Shown here one piece after another: positions 7,990 through 13,383 of a stretch of 13,383 nucleotides of DNA (its first letter is position 1; each line of letters opens with the position of its first letter). Under the pieces are notes generated by a model that did not search any database, had not been told where the DNA came from, and worked only from the letters and a program-made list of their open reading frames with translations. The position numbers were made by a program, and so were the translations under genes. The stretch spans positions 1-13,383 of the forward strand of contig CAMWQY010000038.1 in assembly GCA_947176355.1 (NCBI GenBank). The letters are read 5' to 3'. The DNA is from an uncultured Porphyromonadaceae bacterium (GTDB lineage Bacteria; Bacteroidota; Bacteroidia; Bacteroidales; Muribaculaceae).

Positions 7990-8760
7990 TTAATTAACGT
8001 ATTTATTCCCTTTATATTGTTGCTTAGAGATGAAGTCAGCCCATTCCTCGCGCGAACCCCCATATACATTGAGGTCCACTTTCCCTTTCACCCCTTTCAC
8101 GGAGCCACTGTGGTGATATTGCCAGAAGGTCCATGGCGCGGCTATCGGATCTTGGGTGAATGCACAAATCCACAAGGAATTACCCGGAAAAGAGTCAGCC
8201 ATATAATCGTAATAATCAGTCTTATTGCAATATAGTGTCGGAGCAATCCCTCTCAAATTGAGATACTCAGCCATTGAGGCGATTCTTTCTTTGATGGAGT
8301 CGGTGCTGATACCTTCCGGATTGCCCGACGTTTCAATGTCGATGGCTACTCCAAGTTCAAGATCTCGTTCGCCTATTGTCTCAAGAAGATTGATAGCTTG
8401 CTCCACTCCGTCGCGGTCAAACCTGAAGAAGTGGTAAGCCCCCCTCTTCAGGCCGGCTTTGCCGGCTTTTTCATAGTTTTTTGAAAAATTCTTGTCGCGG
8501 AAAGTCACTCCTTCCGTGGCTTTTATCCATACAAATTCCATGCCATCCTTGGCAGCAGCCTTGAAGTTGATGTCGCCGTTGTGAGAAGAAATGTCAAACC
8601 CCGCCACAGGGTATCTTTCGCGGTCCACGTATGGTGGGGTAGTGCGGAAATTGATCCAGGCCGCGTAAGCCGCCCACGCTAATAATGCCGCTGCCAAAAG
8701 GAAGCAGAGGAATATCATGATGTCGCTTTTGCGGGTATTGATGTCGGCCAGTATCTTCAT
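7990..8760 (-). CDS. Membrane-anchored GH25 family muramidase (lysozyme)
   Basis: Glycoside hydrolase family 25 protein (256 residues), expected to cleave the MurNAc-GlcNAc bond of peptidoglycan. The N-terminus MKILADINTRKSD is followed by one hydrophobic segment (~14-36) without a clear cleavage site, so it is best read as a signal anchor with the catalytic domain in the periplasm. The domain starts at VAGFDISSHNGDINF (Asp56), continues through EFVWIKATEG and GAYHFFRF, and carries the catalytic pair in AIDIE (Asp141, Glu143). WQY (213-215) and VDLNVYGG (Asp229) complete the GH25 acidic set, so the enzyme looks active. It is the first gene of the leftward block and ends 2 bases before porU. 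A purine-rich AGGAG sits almost against the ATG. The context suggests local wall remodelling linked to T9SS assembly, but that is inference; housekeeping wall turnover is the plain alternative. Confidence 0.92.
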   Translation of the reverse strand: MKILADINTRKSDIMIFLCFLLAAALLAWAAYAAWINFRTTPPYVDRERYPVAGFDISSHNGDINFKAAAKDGMEFVWIKATEGVTFRDKNFSKNYEKAGKAGLKRGAYHFFRFDRDGVEQAINLLETIGERDLELGVAIDIETSGNPEGISTDSIKERIASMAEYLNLRGIAPTLYCNKTDYYDYMADSFPGNSLWICAFTQDPIAAPWTFWQYHHSGSVKGVKGKVDLNVYGGSREEWADFISKQQYKGNKYVN

Positions 8761-8795
8761 TCTCCTACAAAATTAATAAGATTTGGTCATCCTGC

Positions 8796-8803
8796 CAAAT
8801 GTA
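8796..8803 (-). promoter_or_regulatory. Candidate Bacteroidota -7 element for the muramidase-porU block
   Basis: The minus strand reads TACATTTG, a match to the Bacteroidota TAnnTTTG -7 box, 36 bases from the muramidase ATG. TTG trinucleotides upstream lie 14 or 24 bases away rather than at the usual ~19-20, so the -33 part is poor. A second match, TAATTTTG at 8775-8768, is too close to the start to be attractive. It is the only non-coding stretch upstream of the six-gene block, so a promoter is expected somewhere here. Confidence 0.45.
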
Positions 8804-8839
8804 TGAATATAAAAAAACAATAAATTCCAAAAAAATTAT

Positions 8840-8847
8840 TAATTTTG
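8840..8847 (+). promoter_or_regulatory. Candidate Bacteroidota -7 element for the cvpA-suf block
   Basis: TAATTTTG matches the TAnnTTTG consensus and ends 19 bases before the cvpA start at 8867. That would leave a leader of only about 12-15 bases. No TTG lies at the expected -33 distance; the upstream DNA is an A-rich tract, which may substitute as an UP-like element. The match is exact but short in AT-rich DNA. Confidence 0.45.
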
Positions 8848-8866
8848 CAATCTGAAATGTCTATCT

Positions 8867-9418
8867 ATGGGAGAAGCAATATATCACATATTGGTTTTGG
8901 CAGTGGCTCTCGTCGGTTTGTTCCGGGGGTTTCAAGCAGGCCTGATGCGTCAAGTGTCGGGCGTGTTGGGATTTGTGTTCGGCATTGTCGGAGCTCGTGC
9001 GTTGGGCCCGGATTTTGCCGCATGGCTTGCCGGATGGTTTCCTAAGGTCTTCGACCCTGTCGCCAAGACTTTTTTTGTCGAGATATTAGGATATGGCACT
9101 ATATGGGCACTCAGTATGTTTCTCTTCTCAATGTTTACCGGCATTTTGAATTTCATATTGGGATTGATTCCCGTAGGGATAGTGAACTCTATAGCCGGCT
9201 CAGCGTTTTGTCTTCTGAAATACCTGATGTTTTTATCCATACTTTTCGATCTTGCACTTTGCCGGCCGTCAGCCTCGCCATTGATGCATTGCGCTCGCCA
9301 CGACGACGGCAATCTCGTGGATTGTGTCATCCGCCTCGCCCCCGAGCTTTTAGGCACCATGTCGGCTGATGAATACATCCTCAAAGTGCAGCTTTGGGAA
9401 GCCAAAAGCATCAGCTAA
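8867..9418 (+). CDS. CvpA family inner-membrane protein
   Basis: 183-residue membrane protein of the CvpA (colicin V production) family. The family's molecular role is not firmly established; it has been linked to envelope stress tolerance in some bacteria. Hydrophobic segments are visible at ~5-19, ~29-47, ~69-100 and ~102-132, giving about four membrane spans. The loop GLFRGFQAGLMRQVSGVLG after the first span is the most family-like part, and IPVGIVNSIAGSAFCLLKY is typical of the last span. The C-terminal ~50 residues are soluble. The ATG at 8867 gives an N-terminus starting directly at the first span, and no better start exists upstream. From memory, many Bacteroidales have a cvpA gene directly before sufB; here it is followed after 91 bases by sufC. 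It is likely the first gene of the rightward operon. Family call is good; function is open. Confidence 0.85.
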   Translation: MGEAIYHILVLAVALVGLFRGFQAGLMRQVSGVLGFVFGIVGARALGPDFAAWLAGWFPKVFDPVAKTFFVEILGYGTIWALSMFLFSMFTGILNFILGLIPVGIVNSIAGSAFCLLKYLMFLSILFDLALCRPSASPLMHCARHDDGNLVDCVIRLAPELLGTMSADEYILKVQLWEAKSIS

Positions 9419-9430
9419 TTAGAATTTAGT

Positions 9431-9484
9431 GCCCTTAAGGACCTTAAAGACCTTAAGGACCTTAAAGCCCTTAAAGCCCTTAAA
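9431..9484. repeat. 9-bp tandem repeat (6 units) between cvpA and sufC
   Basis: Six contiguous 9-base units of the form G(A/C)CCTTAA(A/G) occupy 9431-9484, followed by looser ATTAAAC repeats up to the sufC start. The first and third units create CCTTAAGG palindromes with their neighbours. The array takes up most of the 91-base gap. No ORF, promoter consensus or terminator is apparent in it. Confidence 0.9.
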
Positions 9485-9509
9485 CGATTAAACAATTAAA
9501 CAAAACTAT

Positions 9510-10286
9510 ATGCTATCAGTAAAAGACCTTCATGCAGAAATAGATGGAAAGGAGATTCTCCGCGGTGTGAATCTTGAAGTTAAGCCCGGCGAAGTGCATG
9601 CCATCATGGGTCCGAACGGATCCGGAAAGTCCACTCTTTCAATGGTGCTGGCTGGCAATCCCGCTTATACAGTGACTTCCGGAGAAGTGACATTCAGAGG
9701 AAAATCCCTTCTCGAGATGACCCCCGACGTGAGAAGCCATGAAGGACTGTTCCTCGGTTTCCAATATCCGGTGGAGATTCCGGGGGTTTCGATGGTAAAT
9801 TTCATGCGTGCCGCTGTCAATGCCAAGCGCAAATATTTCGGTGAGCCTCCGATGGGAGCCACTGATTTCCTCAAGCTCATGCGCGAGAAGAGGGCTATCG
9901 TGGAGCTCGACAATAAACTCGCTTCCCGAAGTGTCAACGAAGGTTTCTCCGGCGGTGAGAAAAAACGCAATGAGATATTCCAGATGGCTGTGCTCGAACC
10001 TAAGTTGGCTATTCTTGACGAGACAGATTCCGGACTTGATGTAGATGCGCTCCGCATTGTGGCTGAGGGTGTCAATAAACTCCGTACTCCGGAAAACTCA
10101 GCTATCGTCATCACTCACTATCAGCGTCTGCTCGACTATATCAAGCCCGATGTGATCCACGTCCTTTATAAGGGTCGCATCGTCTATACAGGTGGTCCGG
10201 AACTTGCCCTTGAGATCGAAGAGAAAGGCTACGACTGGATTAAGTCAGAAGTTGATGGCAAGGATGCGATAAAAGGGGAGGCATAA
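9510..10286 (+). CDS. sufC: Fe-S cluster assembly ATPase SufC
   Basis: ABC-type ATPase of the SUF iron-sulfur cluster assembly machinery. It acts in the cytosol in the SufBCD complex, where ATP binding remodels the SufB-SufD scaffold. The 258-residue length is typical. Motifs: Walker A GPNGSGKST (34-42, Lys40), Q-loop FQYP (Gln85), ABC signature FSGGEKKRNE (146-155), Walker B LAILDETDSGLD (Asp170, Glu171) and switch His203 in VITHYQR. FSGGEKKRNE and ETDSGLD are SufC hallmarks that separate it from transport ATPases. The ATG at 9510 gives MLSVKDLHAEIDGKEIL, the usual start. Only AT-rich sequence precedes it, with no clear Shine-Dalgarno. It is 3 bases from sufD, so the two are co-translated. 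sufB, commonly next to sufC, is not adjacent on either side. Confidence 0.97.
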   Translation: MLSVKDLHAEIDGKEILRGVNLEVKPGEVHAIMGPNGSGKSTLSMVLAGNPAYTVTSGEVTFRGKSLLEMTPDVRSHEGLFLGFQYPVEIPGVSMVNFMRAAVNAKRKYFGEPPMGATDFLKLMREKRAIVELDNKLASRSVNEGFSGGEKKRNEIFQMAVLEPKLAILDETDSGLDVDALRIVAEGVNKLRTPENSAIVITHYQRLLDYIKPDVIHVLYKGRIVYTGGPELALEIEEKGYDWIKSEVDGKDAIKGEA

Positions 10287-10289
10287 GTC

Positions 10290-11639
10290 ATGGGTGCATT
10301 AGATCAATATATTTCCTTATGGCAAGAGCATGGCGATTTGTTGGTTTCCAAGTCGCCCGATGCGCTCAATCGTCTCCGCGCTGACGCTGCTTCCTCTTTG
10401 ATTGAACAAGGCTTGCCATCTCAAAAGGATGAAAACTATAAGTTTACCGACCTTGAGAAGATACTTTCTCCCGATTATGGCATCAATATCGGGCGTGTCA
10501 AGATCGACGTCAATCCATCGGATACATTCCGCTGTGATGTCCCTCAACTATCTACGTCCCTGTTCCTTGTTGTCAACGATTCTTTTGCCGAGACTGTCGG
10601 TTGCCGTGATTTGCTTCCTGAAGGTGTCGATGTCGTGTCCTTGGCTTCCTATGCCCGGAGCAATCCTGAATTTATAGAGAAATTTTATGGTTCGTTGGCT
10701 GATATCAGCAACCCTGTCGTGGCTTTGGATACATTGTTATGTCAGGATGGCGTAGTCATCAGGGTGAGGAAGGGCGTGAAAGTTGAGTCTACTATCCAGT
10801 TGGTCAATATATTCCAGAATGTTGCTCCTCTTCTTGCTGCCCGACGCATTCTCATAGTCATGGAAGAGGATTCCGAGGCAAAGGTGCTTGTATGCGATCA
10901 CACTCAGACTTCGGATGTCGCTTTCTGTTCTTTGCAAGTGGTCGAGGTGTTTGCTGCCAAAGGGAGCAAGCTTGATTTCTACGACCTTGAAGAAAGCACT
11001 CAAAATACTTCGAGACTCTCCTCGCTTTGGCTTCGACAGGAAGAAGGGTCGGAGGTTCTTCTCGATTCGATGACTCTTTATAATGGCACTACCCGCAATG
11101 AATTCTTCACCCGTTTTGCAGGACGCCATGCAAAGCTTCGTATGCTGGGCATGGGAATTGAGGATGAACAGCGTCGGCTCGACACCTACTCAAGAATCGC
11201 TCATGAAGTTTCGGAGTGCAATACCGATGAACTCTTCAAATACGTAGTGGATGATGATGCCATGGGTGCTTTTGCCGGTCTGATTTACGTTGCTGAGGGT
11301 GCTTCAAAGACTGAGGCTTATCAATCAAACAGGAATCTTGTAGGCTCTGAGAAGGCTGTAATGCATTCAAAACCACAACTCGAGATATACAACGACGATG
11401 TGAAGTGCTCCCACGGCACAGCAATCGGGCAGCTCGACGAGAAACAGCTTTTCTATATGATGACGCGAGGTATCTCTGAAGATCAAGCGCGTCTCATGCT
11501 GAAGCAGGCGTTCATGTCAGACGTAATCGACGGCATATCGCTTCCTCCGCTTCGTGATCGCCTGAAGCTGATGGTAGAACGTCGCTTTGCCGGTGAAAAG
11601 ACCGCCTGCTCCTCCTGCCCCGTAGGCTGCAACAGCTAA
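10290..11639 (+). CDS. sufD: Fe-S cluster assembly scaffold subunit SufD
   Basis: Beta-helix scaffold subunit that pairs with SufB and SufC in the SUF complex. The 449-residue length and the motif QLEIYNDDVKCSHGTAIGQLDEKQLFYMMTRG fit SufD rather than SufB; the motif is split here as residues ~365-384 and onward. His375 in KCSHG corresponds to the conserved His360 of E. coli SufD at the SufB-SufD interface. The helical N-terminal region (to ~90) and C-terminal helical region (RLMLKQAFMSDVI onward) flank the beta-helix. The last residues carry a Cys-x2-Cys-x3-Cys tail (Cys440, Cys443, Cys447), absent from E. coli SufD as far as I recall. It starts 3 bases after sufC and ends 47 bases before sufS. 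SufB was considered as an alternative and rejected on length and motif. Confidence 0.93.
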   Translation: MGALDQYISLWQEHGDLLVSKSPDALNRLRADAASSLIEQGLPSQKDENYKFTDLEKILSPDYGINIGRVKIDVNPSDTFRCDVPQLSTSLFLVVNDSFAETVGCRDLLPEGVDVVSLASYARSNPEFIEKFYGSLADISNPVVALDTLLCQDGVVIRVRKGVKVESTIQLVNIFQNVAPLLAARRILIVMEEDSEAKVLVCDHTQTSDVAFCSLQVVEVFAAKGSKLDFYDLEESTQNTSRLSSLWLRQEEGSEVLLDSMTLYNGTTRNEFFTRFAGRHAKLRMLGMGIEDEQRRLDTYSRIAHEVSECNTDELFKYVVDDDAMGAFAGLIYVAEGASKTEAYQSNRNLVGSEKAVMHSKPQLEIYNDDVKCSHGTAIGQLDEKQLFYMMTRGISEDQARLMLKQAFMSDVIDGISLPPLRDRLKLMVERRFAGEKTACSSCPVGCNS

Positions 11640-11643
11640 TTAT

Positions 11644-11667
11644 TAACTATTAATTTAACTATTAATT
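11644..11667. repeat. 12-bp direct repeat, two exact copies, sufD-sufS junction
   Basis: TAACTATTAATT occurs at 11644-11655 and again at 11656-11667, directly adjoining. It fills half of the 47-base gap between sufD and sufS. It belongs to the same style of AT-rich junction repeat as the arrays at 2120 and 13201, though its period differs. Confidence 0.75.
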
Positions 11668-11686
11668 ATAAACGGTTGAGATTATA

Positions 11687-12907
11687 ATGAGTTATGATGT
11701 GAAGGGGATACGGGAGAAATTCCCCATTCTGTCGCGGAAGATAGATGGGAAGCCTCTTATATATCTCGATAATACGGCTACATCGCAGACTCCACAAAGC
11801 GTGGTAGATGCCATTGTGTCAGGATATTGCGACACTAAAGCCAACGTGCATCGCGGTGTCCATACTCTCTCGCAAGAAGCCACCGAACTTCAGGAGGAGA
11901 GCCGTCGCCGTGTGCGCGACTATTTGGGGGCTTCTTCCGTGGAAGAGATTATCTTTACTCGTGGCACGACAGAGTCAATCAACCTTGTGGCTTCCTCATT
12001 CGGCTCCCTCTTCCCTCAGGATGGAGAGATTATCCTCACCGTGATGGAGCATCATGCCAACATTGTCCCGTGGCAACTCTTGCAGAGCCGTCGCCCCGAC
12101 CTTAAGATAAGGGTGGTGGATATCAACGACCGAGGAGAATTGCTTCTCGACCAATATCGTTCGCTCTTCAACGAGCATACCTGTATGGCATCGTTCTGCC
12201 ATGTCTCCAATGTGCTTGGCACTGTCAATCCTGTCAAGGAGATGATAGATTATGCTCATTCCAAGGGGGTTCCGGTGCTCGTAGACGGTGCGCAGGCTGT
12301 GCCTCATATACATGTTAATGTTGCTGAGCTCGATTGCGACTTTTACGCCTTCTCATTGCATAAGATGTATGGTCCTACCGGTATTGGGGTGCTTTATGGA
12401 AAGAAGGAGCATCTTTTGCGCATGCCCCCTTATCAGGGTGGGGGAGAGATGATAGCTCATGTAAGTTTTGAGGGCACTACGTTTGCCGACCTTCCATTTA
12501 AATTTGAGGCAGGGACCCCCGACTTCGTAGGGATAGGTGCTCTCCCGAAGGCACTCGATTTTATTAATGAGATAGGAATTGAAAATATAGAAGAGCATGA
12601 GCAAGAGTTGATGGAATATGCCGAGGCGAAGATGCGTGAGATACCCGGAATGCGCATCTTTGGCAATGCACCCCACAAGAGCGCGGTCATATCGTTTCTT
12701 GTAGGCGATATCCATCACTACGACATGGGAATGCTTCTAGATAAATTAGGGGTAGAAGTCCGCACCGGGCATCATTGCGCCCAGCCCTTGATGCAGCGTC
12801 TCGGCATTTCCGGCACCGTAAGAGCCTCCTTCGCCGCCTACAATACCAAAGACGAAGTCGACGCCTTCATAGCCGCCCTCCACCGCATCCTCCCCATCCT
12901 CAGCTAA
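11687..12907 (+). CDS. sufS: Cysteine desulfurase SufS
   Basis: PLP-dependent class V aminotransferase-fold enzyme. It removes sulfur from L-cysteine, giving alanine and an enzyme persulfide that feeds SUF cluster assembly. The length, 406 residues, equals that of E. coli SufS, and the key residues fall at the same numbers: His123 in VMEHHANIVPW (stacks on PLP), Lys226 in FSLHKMYGPTG (Schiff base), Arg359 and the catalytic Cys364 in VRTGHHCAQPLM. The short loop around Cys364 marks a group II (SufS/CsdA) desulfurase, which normally needs a SufE or SufU partner for sulfur transfer. No such gene is in the window. The ATG at 11687 gives MSYDVKGIREKFPIL, a usual start. It is the last gene of the rightward block; beyond its stop the DNA is repetitive and non-coding. 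Confidence 0.97.
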   Translation: MSYDVKGIREKFPILSRKIDGKPLIYLDNTATSQTPQSVVDAIVSGYCDTKANVHRGVHTLSQEATELQEESRRRVRDYLGASSVEEIIFTRGTTESINLVASSFGSLFPQDGEIILTVMEHHANIVPWQLLQSRRPDLKIRVVDINDRGELLLDQYRSLFNEHTCMASFCHVSNVLGTVNPVKEMIDYAHSKGVPVLVDGAQAVPHIHVNVAELDCDFYAFSLHKMYGPTGIGVLYGKKEHLLRMPPYQGGGEMIAHVSFEGTTFADLPFKFEAGTPDFVGIGALPKALDFINEIGIENIEEHEQELMEYAEAKMREIPGMRIFGNAPHKSAVISFLVGDIHHYDMGMLLDKLGVEVRTGHHCAQPLMQRLGISGTVRASFAAYNTKDEVDAFIAALHRILPILS

Positions 12908-12923
12908 AACCCACAGCGCCCCA

Positions 12924-13129
12924 CAACGTAATAAAGCATGCTCCGCATGCGCCCCGCCAAGTCAAACCAACGTAATCAAGCATGCTCCCCCAGCGTCAAA
13001 CAACGTAATCAAGCATGCTCCGCATGCGCCCCCAGCGTCAAACAACGTAATAGAGCATGCTCCGCATGCGCCCCCGCGCGTCAAACCAACGTAATCAAGC
13101 ATGCTCCGCATGCGCCCCACACAGTCAAA
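12924..13129. repeat. Five-copy tandem array of a ~42-44-bp unit with paired GCATGC palindromes
   Basis: Units begin with CAACGTAAT at 12924, 12968, 13001, 13043 and 13087, giving lengths of 44, 33, 42, 44 and about 43. Each then reads (A/C)AAGCATGC or a close variant, TCC, GCATGC, a C-rich run, and GTCAAA. GCATGC-TCC-GCATGC is a perfect 6-bp inverted repeat with a 3-base loop, and each GCATGC is itself palindromic. Unit 2 (12968-13000) has lost the second GCATGC and is the short one. Such an array could act as a hairpin-rich 3' end of the sufS mRNA or as a protein-binding array. The array is certain; the role is unknown. Confidence 0.92.
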
Positions 13130-13200
13130 GGGGAAACCTGCAATGCGAAGCGCAGCGAGCGAGCCTCAGCGCACTTTGCTTCCGAGTGAAGATTAGGCAG

Positions 13201-13228
13201 TTCATAATTCATAACTCATAATTTATAA
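13201..13228. repeat. AT-rich heptad tandem repeat (4 units)
   Basis: Four 7-base units: TTCATAA, TTCATAA, CTCATAA, TTTATAA. The array has the same period as the repeats at 2120-2161 and 2646-2662 and lies just left of the large inverted repeat. Confidence 0.8.
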
Positions 13229-13237
13229 TTAAAGCAC

Positions 13238-13379
13238 CCCCTCGGCGAGCCCTCTGCTCCTCTGCGTGAGGTACCTTCCTGGGCTCTAATATTGGATCTT
13301 TTATGATTGGGTTCACGACGCGGATCGCTGCGCTTCGAGGGTTTTTCTCACGCAGAGGCGCAAAGGGCTCGCTGAGGGG
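13238..13379. repeat. 33-base imperfect inverted repeat pair with 76-base spacer
   Basis: The left arm (13238-13270, starting CCCCTCGGCGAGCCC and ending CCTCTGCGTGAG) and the reverse complement of the right arm (13347-13379) match at 30 of 33 bases by eye. The ends CCTCTGCGTGAG and GCGAGCCCT are exact. The 76-base spacer has no ORF. The arrangement is compatible with a miniature non-autonomous element or a large RNA hairpin. No target-site duplication could be recognised, and the right side is only 4 bases from the window edge, so the element may extend further. Confidence 0.85.
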
Positions 13380-13383
13380 AGTT

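Larger units (their letters stand above)
12908..13383. other. Gene-free, repeat-dense stretch after sufS
   Basis: No protein gene, tRNA or other RNA gene could be supported in these 476 bases on either strand. From left to right it holds a five-copy array around GCATGC palindromes (12924-13129), a GC-rich stretch with CGAAGCGCAGCGA (13146-13158) whose reverse complement recurs at 13325-13337, a heptad array (13201-13228), and a 33-base inverted repeat pair (13238-13270 and 13347-13379). No hairpin followed by a T-run was found immediately after sufS, so where suf transcription ends is unclear. Confidence 0.8.

Noticed and set aside
8452..8471. GCCGGC-TTT-GCCGGC followed by TTTTT on the plus strand, like an intrinsic terminator
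   Set aside because: It lies inside the muramidase gene on the opposite strand and is explained by a Lys-Ala-Gly repeat (residues ~98-103) in the protein. No plus-strand gene runs into it.
8950..9411. Long minus-strand open frame opposite cvpA (153 codons)
   Set aside because: Its product lacks any recognisable domain and mirrors the hydrophobic codons of the CvpA-family gene, which has clear membrane spans and family features.
10290..11639. Possibility that this gene is sufB rather than sufD
   Set aside because: The length (449 aa) and the DDVKCSHGTAIGQLDE segment with His375 match SufD, and its overall sequence does not read as SufB.
12924..13129. Possibility that the tandem array is a CRISPR
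   Set aside because: The units are nearly contiguous with no unique spacers of 30 bases or more, lengths vary, and no cas gene is present.
12938..13189. An open frame of 83 codons on the plus strand with a repeated RNQACSACAPSVKQ peptide
   Set aside because: It is the translation of the GCATGC tandem array. Unit lengths of 44 and 33 bases put different copies in different frames, so the peptide repeat breaks down after three units. It has no ribosome binding site and no conserved domain.

Overview
The window looks like chromosomal DNA of a Bacteroidota member, order Bacteroidales; Muribaculaceae or a relative is my best guess. The grounds are two type IX secretion system (T9SS) genes (porU, porV), TAnnTTTG-type promoter elements in the only divergent intergenic region, near-absence of strong Shine-Dalgarno sequences, and AT-rich tandem repeats between genes. 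No tRNA, rRNA, CRISPR array, transposase or phage gene was seen.

The left two thirds (1-8760) is a leftward block of six genes with short gaps or overlaps. In transcription order these are a membrane-anchored GH25 muramidase (8760-7990), porU (7987-4547), a small FAH-fold protein (4550-3942), porV (3905-2670), ispF (2631-2155) and a UvrD/PcrA-like helicase (2100 to beyond base 1). PorU and PorV are partners in the T9SS attachment complex, in which PorV shuttles cargo and PorU cleaves the C-terminal sorting domain. Two members stand out. The muramidase ends 2 bases before porU. The FAH-like protein overlaps porU by an ATGA and appears to have lost the metal ligands of the family.

A 106-base divergent region (8761-8866) separates this block from a rightward block: cvpA-like (8867-9418), sufC (9510-10286), sufD (10290-11639) and sufS (11687-12907). 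These are iron-sulfur cluster assembly genes: ATPase, scaffold partner and cysteine desulfurase. sufB, the essential scaffold subunit usually next to sufC, is not in the window. The cvpA-sufC gap where it might be expected holds only a 9-bp tandem repeat.

The right end (12908-13383) has no convincing gene. It is packed with repeats: five copies of a roughly 42-44-bp unit built around GCATGC palindromes, a run of 7-bp repeats, and a pair of 33-base inverted arms 76 bases apart. Heptad-periodic AT-rich repeats recur at several gene junctions, which suggests a genome-wide repeat habit.
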